Shown here: one piece after another, positions 48,256 to 58,575 of the stretch
Layout of the letters: each line of letters starts with the position of its first letter
How positions within the stretch are numbered: the stretch's first letter is position 1
Assembly (NCBI GenBank): GCA_039707655.1
Contig: CM077670.1
Coordinates: forward strand, 143,076,001-143,140,000
Length of the DNA stretch: 64,000 nt
Source of the DNA: Elymus sibiricus
Lineage: Eukaryota; Streptophyta; Magnoliopsida; Poales; Poaceae
Direction of reading: 5' to 3'
The notes under the pieces: model-generated
Database searches by the model: none
The model's input: the letters and a program-made list of their open reading frames with translations, nothing else
What the model was told of the DNA's origin: nothing
Made by a program: the position numbers and the translations under genes

Positions 48256-48571
48256 CTGTGAAAGAATTTGAGATGCGAGGGAAGGAGGAGAGGTCATATG
48301 CATTCTCAGAGGGTTTTGAAGATAAATCAGTTTGAAGACAATGACCTCATAGTGCGAAGACATTCACTTACAGTGTGTTGGTTCTAGATTTGTACGAATC
48401 CGAATATAGGTACAAGTGAGGAATCATACGAAATGTAGCATAAGTGAAGGAACTTGGCAAGTTATGAGATGAGTGAATGAAGATATAGATTTGAAGGTGA
48501 AAGAACAACTTCTGAAGATATATGTAGAAATTTTAGATCAAACAAACGGTAAAAAGTAGTCTGTATTTACC
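48256..48571 (-). other. Predicted 5' UTR intron of SIRE-B envelope-like gene
   Basis: On the minus strand the donor GCG/GTAAATAC and acceptor TTTCACAG/GTACATG bracket 316 bases that end four bases before the ATG. SIRE-A has the same pair at the same places (320 bases). Confidence 0.5.
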
Positions 48572-48762
48572 GCACGAGGAACAGCTCAACGAGACGCGAA
48601 GGAAGCTGAGCAGTTCGATCTCCCACGCCCTAACTTGGCATTGGAAGATAGCTACGGCGGCGGCGGCGAGAAGATATCCGCGGCCGGCGTGAGTACGGCG
48701 TCGAAGAGGTCGCGGTAGCTATGCGCTTCTTCTTCGGCGTCGATGGAAGCTAGTGACGGTGC

Positions 48763-48831
48763 TAGGGTTGTATGGAGGCGATGGCGATAGATGTGAAGAG
48801 CATTAATGGATGCGGGGGCAAAGTATTTATA
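48763..48831 (-). promoter_or_regulatory. Internal promoter-like block before SIRE-B envelope-like gene
   Basis: On the minus strand TATAAATA (48824-48831) is followed 55 bases on by AACCCTA (48763-48769), a telo-box often found just after plant transcription starts. The same arrangement, with the same 55-base spacing, is present in SIRE-A. Confidence 0.55.
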
Positions 48832-49551
48832 AGGGAAGAGTTGGCCCAGGTGGAATGACTGTTTTGCCCCTCGCAATACGCATTTGCTCGACGCGTGGCA
48901 TGGATGTGCTGTTTTACTGACATGCCTGGACCCCATTACTTAGCAGTTTTGGCGGGAGGTCGTTCTGGCTTCTGCGGCGGCCGGTTAAAATGGATAAGGA
49001 TATAAAAGTGTTTTAAATTTTGGTCTCAAAATCTTCGACTGACAAGGACACATTGAAGACAATCGACACATGTCAAATAGAATGCATATGAAGATTTAGA
49101 GAGATTGGAAGAGATAAGCATAGAGGGGGTACGGGTCCGATCACATTCACTTAGTTCAGAAAACACAGTTTGAAGACATTGCTATAAGTGAATGCTATTG
49201 AGGACAAACACATACAAGTAGTAGGCAAGTAGATTAAACAAAGTGCGAAGATAAAGCCATTTATGAAGACAAACCAAATCAAGAAGATAATGCAATAGAT
49301 GTGATGCCAAGTGAAAATCTTCAAGAAAAGTTTGGTGGTGGCGTTTCCCACCGTATAGGAAGTATTAGACCCAGACACGATGCACAATTATCGTGGCGCT
49401 CTGAAGTCAAATTCCGTGTTAATATCCTCACACTTAGATTGTACATCTTCATGAATTGAAGACATACGTTACTTCGTGTGTTGTACATCATAGTCATCAA
49501 CAATGCATAAGCGTTAGGATGTGTGTCCATTCACTGGACATTTGAGGATTC
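48832..49551 (-). other. Non-coding spacer between SIRE-B pol and envelope-like gene
   Basis: This lies between the pol stop and the TATA block. I see no domain and no frame shared with SIRE-A. GAAGAC words are frequent on the coding strand. Confidence 0.6.
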
Positions 49552-50434
49552 TCAGATATTTAGCTCACACCGCAACTTGCAAAACCTCTTCTCATCCAAA
49601 GGCTTCATGAAGATATCTGCCAGCTGATCTTCAGTGTTGATGTGAATGATGTCAATGTCTTCCTTGAGCACATGATCACGAAGGAAATGATGCCTGATCT
49701 CAATATGCTTCGTCTTGGAGTGCTGGACAGGATTGTGCGAAATCTTGATGGCGCTCTCATTGTCACAGAATAGGGGTACTTTCTTCTTGTTGATGCCATA
49801 GTCATTTAGGGTTTGCTTCATCCAGAGAAGCTGAGCACAGCAGGATCCAGCAGCAATGTATTCGGCTTCAGCAGTGGAGAGTGATACACAGTTCTGCTTC
49901 TTTGAAGACCAACATACAAGTGAACGTCCAAGAAAGTGACAAGTGCCTGATGTGGACTTGCGATCCACCCTATCTCCAGCATAATCAGAATCGGAGAATC
50001 CAACCAAATCAAACTCTGAGCCCTTTGGATACCATAAGCCTAGCGTTGGGGTGTGAGCCAAATATCGAAGTACTCTCTTCACCGCGAGGTGATGCGATTC
50101 CTTTGGTGCTGCTTGGAATCGGGCACACATGCAAACTCTAAGCATTATAACTGGCCTAGATGCACATAAGTACAATAAAGAACCAATGATAGAGCGGTAT
50201 ACCTTTTCATCGAACTCTTTACCATTGTCGTCAGAACTCAGATGACCATTGGTTGGCATTGGCGTCTTGTAGCCCTTGCAACCTTGCATTCCAAACTTCT
50301 TTAAGCAGTCTTTGAGATACTTCTCCTGTGATATGAAGATGCCATTGCGTTGTTGACGAATTTGGAGATCAAGGAAGAATTTCAGCTCTCCCATCATGGA
50401 CATTTGATATTACCCTTGCATCATATGACTGAAC
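49552..50434 (-). pseudogene. pol: SIRE-B pol end: RT thumb and RNase H
   Basis: This reads MSMMGELKFFLDLQIRQQ (RT after the YVDD region) through the Ty1-type RNase H (DSDYAGDRVDRKSTSG; LSTAEAEYIAAGSC; CDNESAI; HIEIRHHFLRDH) to the stop at 49552. The frame is open throughout. It is cut off at its upstream side at 50434, so the RT catalytic half is missing from this copy in the window. Confidence 0.92.
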
Positions 50435-51737
50435 TGAAAGTGCTAGTTATCGACTAGAGGGGGCGTGAATATGCTATTTTTATGAGAGGCTTCGAAAACA
50501 TGCATTGTCTTCAAAGAAAGCGGAAGCATGATGAGAACTAGCAAAGCCTATCAGTAAGATGAACAGATATGACAAGCATAGACATCATACATACAAGCAT
50601 GCATTGAACATAAACCCAAGAAGCATGAAGATAAATGAGTAAACAGATGAATGGCTTCAGGGAATATCTTCAAACACAAGCAAGCATGCAAAGGCTTCAC
50701 AGTTCAAAACAGTAAGTAAGGGGGAGTAAGGATAGAACCAGGAGCTCGGGGAAGACAATGATTTGTTTGACCAGTTCCAACTGCTGTGACAGTTGTACGT
50801 CTGGTTAGGGAGGCTGGGATTGAACTCAGAAGACCGCGTCTTCACCTTATTCTGCTTGAGCTAAGGTCACTTAGACCTCGCCCAATCACTCTGGTAAGTC
50901 TTCAAGGTAGACTTCCAAACCTTCACAGACTTCGTTCACCGGCAATCCACAATGACTCTCGGATGCTCAGAATGTGACGCCTAACCGACTGGAAGATCAC
51001 AGTCTTCAAGTGTAATAAGTCTTCAGTTCACTTAGAACAGAATATCTTCAGTGATGCTCAATCACTTTGGGCTCTGGGTGTTTTGGGTTTTGACCTCGCA
51101 AGGTTTCTCTCTCAAAGGCTTCGAGGTGGGTTGCTCTCAAACGACAAAAGCCGTGCACTAACTCGGAGCTGCCACCAACTTATGGTGGAGGGGGGTGGCT
51201 ATTTATAGCCAGTGGGCAACCCGACGTGATATCTCCAAAATGACCCTTGGTCATTTAGGAACTGACACGTGTCCAACGGTCGGAATTTAAACCCACGTGG
51301 CAACTTTACTTGGGCTACAAGCAAAGCTGACTCGACCAACTCTGGAAGAGATTTTCTCTCATTTGTCTTCGCTTGAAGACATAGAATTTTAGGTTGTGCA
51401 TCACGTCAGTTTCTGACTACGTTTACCTCGACCCCACTTGGTAGTTCGGTGGTTCCTATGACTCAAGAAATAAGAAAATGAAACTACGAAAAGACTATGT
51501 CTTCAAGCTTAATTGTCTTCGATGAATGTCTTCATGAACCAAAATCTTCAACATGAATGTCTTCGTGAATCACCATTGTCTTCATACATTTTTAGGGGTC
51601 ATCTTAGATGGGTAAACCGATTCAATAAGGACTTCTACCTGTGTTCTCCTGTGAATCTCACAAACACATTAGTCCCACAACCAAGTTTGTCTTCAATACT
51701 CCAAAACCAACAAGGGGTGGCACTAGATGCACTTACA
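50435..51737 (-). repeat. SIRE-A 3' LTR
   Basis: 1303 bp, on the minus strand TGTAAGTGCATC ... AGCACTTTCA. A TATA box lies at 51200-51207 and GTCTTC words recur on the plus strand. Confidence 0.9.
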
Positions 51738-51751
51738 ATCTCCCCCTTTTT
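51738..51751 (-). other. SIRE-A polypurine tract
   Basis: On the minus strand AAAAAGGGGGAGAT is next to the LTR TG. Confidence 0.85.
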
Positions 51752-52254
51752 GGTGATTGATGACAAACTGGTTGAAGTTTTCAACGGGGATAAAAATAGG
51801 TGAAGTTAAGGTACACATGGTTTGGCTTCATGAAGTAGGAGGGGCTCCCCCTGAAGATGTGCATATAAGTAATTTGCCTTTGAATGCAAATGCACATGGC
51901 AGGTTTGACTTTGTGGAGATCTCCCTCTATTCATGAAGTCACAACATGTGCATACAAAAAATATTGAAGATAATGAGATGCACAATGAAATATGGGCGTC
52001 TGCAAAATGACTTCATGCACATAATATCAAGGTTAAGTAGCGCACAAACAGTAGCAAAAAAAACAGCGAATGTAGCAGACGTCCATCAGGACTTAAGTTT
52101 TACAACCCAAAACCAAATGTTCAAGAACGAGAGTTGTAAACTTAGCAAAATATATCAAGCCCAGCCCAATTTGCCCGCTTGAAGACTATCAACCCATATG
52201 CTTCTCCTCCTTTTGTCAACAAGTGACCAAAAAAGGTGTGAAGACACAGGGTGT

Positions 52255-52880
52255 CTACGCGTCCCTTGGAGGCGATGAAGATGTTGGGGCAGCCAGGTCG
52301 ATGGTGGAGTTGGGCAGAGCAGAGGGGCCTGATGCAGCGTCTTGATGCAGTGAAGCCATTGTTGGAGAAGTAGCATCATCTTCCTCATCAACCACCCATG
52401 CGACGACAGTGGGTGCTGAAGAAGAATAGTGTGAGTCTTCAAGAGATGGTGTAGCACGCCACTTCGTAGTTGCAGGAGGCTTGGAGTCGAATTTGAAGCC
52501 TTCCTTGAAGCCATCGGCAGCAAGGTCATCTTCCGAGCAGAGTAGTGTGAGACTCTTCCAAGCCCGGCGGCTGGCTTCATGTGCAACAAACGCATTCTTG
52601 GTGGAAAGATTGCGCACTCTGTTGAGATCAATCATGAGGCTTGTCATTTGCCTTTTAAGCTAGTCATGATGCTTGTCTTGCTTCTGATGACCTTGCTGCC
52701 AGGCTTGGAAGACAATCAATCATTCCAGTGCTCTTTGTCTGTCACAAAAGGAAGCAGACCAACATCACGAAGACAATCAATGGCTTCATCCAGACATGGC
52801 AGATCAGTCATAGCGTCAAGGTTGAGGCGCTTGTGAGGATGAATCCTGTCTTGATTGTAGAGGACACTCATGTAATAGCT
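52255..52880 (-). pseudogene. SIRE-A envelope-like region, distal ORF (deleted)
   Basis: It starts SYYMSVLYNQDRIHPHK in frame after the TGA at 52881-52883. It keeps FVTDKEHW, then breaks near 52690-52720, where about 0.8 kb present in SIRE-B (about 44475-45305) is missing and roughly 28 unrelated bases are found instead. The C-terminal stretch (RNLSTKNAFVAHEA ... SEDDLAADGFKEGFKF) is kept to the TAG at 52255. Confidence 0.65.
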
Positions 52881-55652
52881 TCATTGTTGATAGCTCCAGA
52901 ACCTGTCAGATGATATCCTTGGCTTGGTGTATGGGTTCTTGGAGCGGTCAAAGAAGGTGTTATCATTCCTGAAGCTATTGACACTGAAGGGGCAGTCAGT
53001 GGAAGCAGCTCCTCGAAGCCTTGGCAGCCTCGGCATTGGCTTCTGAACAAGAGGCCGGTTGTCAACATGGAATTCATATATTGGGCCAGGTCTTTCTAGT
53101 GACGCCAGACGAGGCCAGTTGACAGGCACAAGTTCTCCAGCTCTGTTGTATGCCATGACAGTATTGGCGTCAGAGAGCACAATGGCTTCAGAGGTGGCAG
53201 GAGCATCAGGAGTGGCATTCAGATCTCCTTCAGTGGCTTGGGCTTCAGACTCAGGGGCCACATTTGTATCAGTTGCAGCAGTGTCAGACACAGGAGGCTA
53301 CTCTTGAACGTCTTCGGCTGTTGCAGCCGGTATGACTTCAGACTGTTGAGCCTCTTGCTCAGGTTGGTCTTCACCAGAAGCAGTCTGGACTGGATCAGCT
53401 TGCTTGTCTTCAGTCTGAATGGTGCTTGTGGGTGGAACATCTCCTAGAATATCCTATTGAGAAGCAGAGGCATCTTGATGCACTGCCTCCTCAAAAATGC
53501 TGGACATTCGCGGGCCACGGCGAAGCCATCGGAAGATGGGCGACGCCTTTGGAGAAGAATTGTCTTCAACCATGGCTTCAGGTGTGTCTACCAACATAGG
53601 CTCCGTAGTGGTGGCAGCTTGAGGAGGAGGAGTGTGGGGTATGACTTCATCATGATCCATTGGCGTCAGAGGGCAACCAATGCTGATCGGTTCACTGTGC
53701 TCAGGAATAGGCGATGATACCACGTTCTCGGTGAGCTGAGGAAGGACTTCATCATCATCATTTTGCACATTGGCATCAGTTCCAATGTCTTCAGCTGCGT
53801 TGGGATCAGCAGTTGGGATCTCTTCAGAAACATGAACCTCTATGGTAGCAGGTTCATGCACGATAACTCGTCTTTCTGTGTATCCAGAGGCAGGGGGAGC
53901 AACAGATATCGGTGTCACGAGCAGAGGCTCTTGAGAAGCTGATGGAGCATTTTCTGCTTGTGCCTTGCGCGAAGCCTTTGAAGACTTCGTCTTCTGACGT
54001 TTTTGAGACTGAGAAGCAGCAGAGGCATCAGATTGTTTGCGCTTACGAGCTTCGGCTTTAGCTTGTTGTGTCTTCTTCTTCTCAGAAGCAACTGATGGAG
54101 CGGATGGCTTCAAAGCAAGCATGGATGGTGGGAAGAAAATCCGAGGCACATCTTGTCTTGGGGCCTCAACAGCAGGGGTCTCGGGCTTCTTCTTCTTTTT
54201 CTTGATCAGCTTGGGATCAATGGCAGGGCGACCAAGTGCTTTTCTCTTCAAGCCCTCATTGTGGGCTTGCACTGTCTTCTCAGCATAGTGCTTGAGACAT
54301 TCTCTGGCACCTTTGGCATCATCACGAAGCTTTTGAAATTCCTCTTTCAGCTCGGCCATCATCTTCTTATAGCCTTGAATTTCTGCGACGCTGAATTTGG
54401 ACAAGTGCTTCTTGAATAGACTCTTCTCATATTCAATCTTGTTTTTCTGTGCAAGCACTTTCTGGACAACTGCAAGTTCGTTGTTGATGAAGCCTTGGAA
54501 CGTAACGCTGATGTCAATCGAAAGCTGCAAGTCGTCAATCGACAGAGACGGGTCGCGAAACCATTCGTCAATGAAGTTGTTGAGAATATCATGGTCGAAC
54601 AGAGGCAGGTTTTTGAAAATATCAGCCTCTTCCTGCTTGTTCTTGATGAGGAGCTCAAGGGCATCACCATCAAACTCATCATCAGATAAATCAATAATGG
54701 TGTCGTCATCAGTCAACGTGGTTGTTGGTTTGGGGCCTCGCCCGGCAGGTTTCTTTGTCTTCGGGATGTTCCGAGACACATCTTCAGACTGCACAGTGGA
54801 TTCAGTTGGTGCATCTTTCACTGGCTTCACTCTTGAAGCAGATGGAGCAGCAGCAGACTTGGCAGATTGCCCCTCTTTGGCTTTGGAGCCCTTTGGCTTT
54901 CTTTGTGACTTGGGGGAGGCAGGAGCAATGTCTTCAGCATGGGCTTCTCCGCGCGCATTAGCGGCAGTGGCATGAAAAGCGTTGATATTCTCAACATATG
55001 CTTGAAGACTATCCCATGGCCCAGTCAGATTGGGTTCGGCTTGACGGGAGCCATCGGGTCTTGGTTCTACAGGACCGGGGCTAAAGGTCACACCAAACTC
55101 CTTCTTGTTGGCATCTGCTGAAGCCTTTGCAAACTGATAATTGGCTTCAAACAGATCATCGTCACGACACCATCTGATGCTGGATGGGTCGGCATCTTCG
55201 GGCATCACACCTCTTACCATGCAAGGATAGAAGTTCTTGGCAATGGCGTCAGACTTTATCTTCGGAATAAGTTTTCGGTACACAATATCCGCCCATGGTG
55301 GCCTGACTGCATTCTTCTCAGCATACTCTTGTGTAACAAAATGATAATGGAACCATTGTTCTGCCCAGTATCGGCGAATCCATTGCACACGAGATTTACG
55401 TTCGCCATAGGTTTCATCAGGATCTGATTTGTACTGCTCATATAGATCTGGAGGGAGGTCAAGAGTAGTGTTTGCTCGTCGTTGCCTTCCTCCCTTCTTC
55501 GCAGATTTACCACTGGCCATTGGCTTCACAGGATTGATTGGCTTCACACTGCTGGTCTGATAGGAACTGGCTTCAGGAGAGTCGAGATGTAACTGCAAGA
55601 AGTCTGCAAATGAATTCAGACTATGAGAACCAAGAGACTCACCCACGGACAT
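52881..55652 (-). pseudogene. SIRE-A envelope-like region, proximal ORF
   Basis: From ATG 55652 there are 732 open codons, the best copy of this protein in the window. The N-terminal domain (VQWIRRYWAEQWFHYHF; PPWADIVYRKLIPK; RGVMPEDADPSSIRWC) is followed by a Lys/Ser/Pro linker. Then come TIIDLSDDEFDG at about residue 340, a coiled coil with Glu/Lys/Leu (about residues 400-480), a basic cluster KLIKKKKKKP and a long Ala/Thr/Pro/Glu tail. A TAG at 53454-53456 and one near 53300 break the tail, which then continues to SYQQ and TGA at 52881-52883. No signal peptide, cysteine-rich ectodomain or membrane span is visible, unlike a true envelope protein. Confidence 0.75.
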
Positions 55653-55656
55653 GTAC

Positions 55657-55976
55657 CTGTGACAGCATTAGAGATGCGAGGGAAGGAGGAGAGGTCATAT
55701 GCATTCTCAGAAAATTTTGAATCCAACTCAATATGAAGACAATGACCTCACAGTGCGAAGACATTCACTTATAGGGAGATGTTGGTTCCAGATTTGTACG
55801 AATCCGAAGATAGGTACAAGTGAGCAATCGTCACTATGTAGTATAAGTGAAGTAACTTGGCAAGATATGAGATGCGTGAAACAGAAGATGAAGATTTGGA
55901 AGTGAAGAAAACAAGTTCTGAAGATATTGGATAAGATTTTGGAGCAGATAGACGGTAAAAAGTAAGTTTTATTTAC
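55657..55976 (-). other. Predicted 5' UTR intron of SIRE-A envelope-like gene
   Basis: Donor GCG/GTAAATAA and acceptor GTCACAG/GTACATG on the minus strand, 320 bases, matching the SIRE-B pair. Confidence 0.5.
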
Positions 55977-56166
55977 CGCATGAAGAACAGCTCAACGAGG
56001 CAAAAGGAGGTTGAACAGTTCAATCCCCCACGCCCTAACTTGGCAATGGAGAACAGCTATGGCGGCGGCGGTGAGAAGATGCCCGCGGCCGGCGTGAGTA
56101 CGGCGTCGAAGGGGTTGCGGCAGCAAAGCGCTTCTCCTTCGGCGACGATGAGGTTAGCGGCAGCGC

Positions 56167-56235
56167 TAGGGTTATGCGAGGATGACGGTGACAGGGGTCT
56201 AGAACATTAATGGAACCAGGGGCGAAGTATTTATA
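56167..56235 (-). promoter_or_regulatory. Internal promoter-like block before SIRE-A envelope-like gene
   Basis: TATAAATA (56228-56235) and AACCCTA (56167-56173) on the minus strand, with the same spacing as in SIRE-B although the surrounding bases have diverged. Confidence 0.55.
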
Positions 56236-56612
56236 AGGGTTGGCCTGGTCTGGGGGATAAGACAGACATGCCCCTGGCGATACATATCTATGCGACGCGT
56301 GGCGCACATGTGTAGTTGTTGCGACCATGCCTTGACCCCACGACCAGCTGTTTTGGCGGGCGGTCGTTCCGCCTTCTGCGGATGCAGGTAAATTGGATAG
56401 AGATGAAATTCATTTTAAATTTTGTCTCAAAATCTTCGACTGACAAGGACACAGCGAAGACAAATGACATGTGTCAAATAGAATGCATATGAAGATTTAG
56501 AGAGACTGGACGAGGTAAGCACAGAAGGGGTAAGGGTCAGATCACATTCACCTAGTTCAGAAACACAGGTTGAAGACATAGCTATAGGTGAATACTGTGG
56601 AGGACAAACTCA

Positions 56613-56629
56613 ATATATATATATATATA
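56613..56629. repeat. (AT)n microsatellite
   Basis: About eight AT units in the spacer between pol and the envelope-like gene; absent from the matching SIRE-B spacer. Confidence 0.9.
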
Positions 56630-56942
56630 GTATAGGCAATGAAGTCAAATAGAATGCGAGGATAAAAACCATTTGAGAAGACAAGCAAAATCAGGAAGAT
56701 AATGCAATAGATGTGACGCCAAATGAAAATCTTCAAGAAAAGTTTGGTGGTGGCGTTAGCCACCGTATAGGAAGTATTAGACCCAGACATGGCGCACCAT
56801 TATCGTGGCGCTCTGAAGTCAAAATCCATTTTAATATCTTCACACTTAGAGTGTATATCTTCATGAGTTGAAGACATACGTTACTTCGTGTGTTGTGCAC
56901 CAAGGTCGTCAATTATGCATAAGTGTTTGGATGAATGCCCTT

Positions 56943-57841
56943 TTACAAGACATTTGAGGATTCTAGGATACTTAGCTCACACCGCAACTTGCAAAACCTC
57001 TTCTCATCCAAAGGCTTCATGAAGATATCTGCCAGCTGATCTTCAGTGTTGACGTGAATGATGTCAATGTCTTCTTTGAGCACATGGTCACGAAGAAAGT
57101 GGTGCCTAATCTCAATATGCTTCGTCTTGGAGTGTTGGACAGGATTGTGAGAAATCTTGATTGCGCTCTCATTGTCACAGAATAGCGGAACCTTCCTCTT
57201 GTTGATGCCATAATCCTTGAGAGTTTGCTTCATCCAGAGAAGCTGCGCACAACATGATCCAGCAGCGATGTATTCGGCTTCAGCAGTAGAGAGTGATACA
57301 CAGTTCTGCTTCTTTGAAGACCAACATTAAAGTGAACGTCCAAGAAAGTGACAAGTGCCTGATGTGGATTTTCGATCCACCCTGTCTCCAGCATAATTAG
57401 AATCAGAATAGCCAACCAAATCAAACTCTGAGCCCTTTGGATACCATAATCCTAGTGTTGGGGTGTGAGCCAAATATCTAAGAATTCGCTACACGGCGAG
57501 GTGATGCGTTTCCTTTGGTGCCGCTTGAAATCGGGCACACATGCAAACACTAAGCATTATATCTGGCCTAGATGCACATAAGTACAATAAAGAACCAATC
57601 ATGGAGCGGTATACCTTTTGATTGAACTCTTTACCATTGTCGTCAGTGCTTAGATGACCATTTGTTGGCATTGGCGTCTTGTAGCCCTTGCAATCTTGCA
57701 TTCCAAACTTCTTCAGGCAATCTTTGAGATATTTCTCTTGTGATATGAAGATACCATTGCTTTGTTGGCGAATTTGAAGACCAAGAAAGAATTTCAGCTC
57801 TCTCATCATGGACATTTGATATTGCTCTTGCATCATATGAA
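56943..57841 (-). pseudogene. pol: SIRE-A pol end: RT thumb and RNase H
   Basis: This continues RT after the Cassandra insertion (MMQEQYQMSMMRELKFFLG) and runs to the stop at 56943. A stop follows HHLAV near 57487, and another lies in the RNase H region near 57327. The RNase H motifs (STAEAEYIAAGSC, CDNESAI, HIEIRHHFLRDH) remain. It ends ten codons later than SIRE-B pol. Confidence 0.9.
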
Positions 57842-57846
57842 TGAAC

Positions 57847-58109
57847 TATAATGCCCCGGACACACCCGCCGGCGGTCGTTACTCCTAGCGAGATCTAGAC
57901 TAGCCTCACATATCAATACTAGTCTTTCCTGCGCACTTTGTCCTCACTCGTGCGCACCCGGGAGCAATTTCCCGGTCGGTCACCCATCTGAAATTACTCC
58001 AAGCTGAGCACACTTAACTTTGGAGTTCTGTCCGAATGGGCTCCCAGAAAAGAAGGAATTCCTTATTGATATGAGTAGTTTATCATCCCTATTAAGGCAG
58101 GCTATCACA
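57847..58109 (-). repeat. Cassandra 3' LTR
   Basis: 263 bp. The 5S-like block (about 57981-58030) has lost one G of GGATGGGTGA and carries changes in the AAGTTAAGYGTGCT part. Confidence 0.9.
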
Positions 58110-58290
58110 TACACCCCCACTCAGAGGAACCGACGTCCTCGTCGGGCCACAGGAGCGTTCCCTCTTGGCACATACGTCTGTGCGAGCAGTCCGGCACATG
58201 TGCCATGCCGTGTGCCACGACGGGTCACAAACGTCATGCATAACATGACCACAAACCTGACCTGCAAACATCCATGTAACCGCGAGGGTC

Positions 58291-58303
58291 GGCTCTGATA
58301 CCA
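58291..58303 (-). other. Cassandra primer-binding site (Met tRNA)
   Basis: On the minus strand TGGTATCAGAGCC begins three bases after the LTR end. Confidence 0.88.
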
Positions 58304-58306
58304 ACT

Positions 58307-58570
58307 TATAACACCCCGGACACACCCGCCGGCGGTCGTTACTCCTAGCAAGATCTAGACTAGCCTCACATATCAATACTAGTCTTTCCTGCGCACCTTG
58401 TCCTCACTCGTGCGCACCCGGGAGCAATTTCCCGGTTGCTCACCCATCCTGAAATTACTCCAAGCTAAGCACGCTTAACTTTGGAGTTCTGTCCGAATGG
58501 GCTCCCGGAAAAGAAGGAATTCCTTATTGATATGAGTAGTCTATCATCCCTATTAAGCCAGGCTATCACA
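58307..58570 (-). repeat. Cassandra 5' LTR
   Basis: 264 bp, close to its partner at 57847-58109, and directly flanked by the TSD copy TGAAC at 58571. Confidence 0.9.
58438..58491 (-). promoter_or_regulatory. 5S rRNA-like Pol III internal promoter region in Cassandra LTR
   Basis: On the minus strand CAGAACTCC is followed by AAAGTTAAGCGTGCTTA, a GGAGTA word and AGGATGGGTGA, in the order seen in plant 5S RNA (box A, intermediate element, box C region). It is not a 5S gene: the 5' third and the 3' end of 5S are missing. In Cassandra this block is taken to give Pol III transcription. Confidence 0.85.
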
Positions 58571-58575
58571 TGAAC

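Larger units (their letters stand above)
42214..50434 (-). mobile_element. SIRE-B: Ty1/copia SIRE/Maximus-like element, 3' portion
   Basis: On the minus strand this holds the 3' LTR (42214-43531), polypurine tract, envelope-like genes and the end of pol, then stops abruptly at 50434 inside reverse transcriptase, where the LTR of SIRE-A begins. The rest presumably lies beyond SIRE-A, outside the window. It differs from SIRE-A by LTR-specific variants and by not having the 0.8-kb deletion in the distal envelope-like ORF. Confidence 0.88.
57847..58570 (-). mobile_element. Cassandra-type TRIM retrotransposon with 5S-like LTRs
   Basis: Two LTRs (57847-58109 and 58307-58570) flank a 197-bp interior with no coding capacity, bounded by TSD TGAAC (57842-57846, 58571-58575). 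On the minus strand each LTR starts TGTGATAGCCTGG or close to it and ends TTATA. A Met-type primer site (58291-58303) fixes the orientation. Each LTR contains a 5S-rRNA-like block, the mark of Cassandra elements known across vascular plants. It interrupts the SIRE-A RT 13 codons after YVDD. Confidence 0.92.

Noticed and set aside
58438..58491. A genuine 5S rRNA gene
   Set aside because: Only the internal part of 5S is present, and it lies in both LTRs of a TRIM with TSDs. It is a captured promoter, not an rRNA gene.
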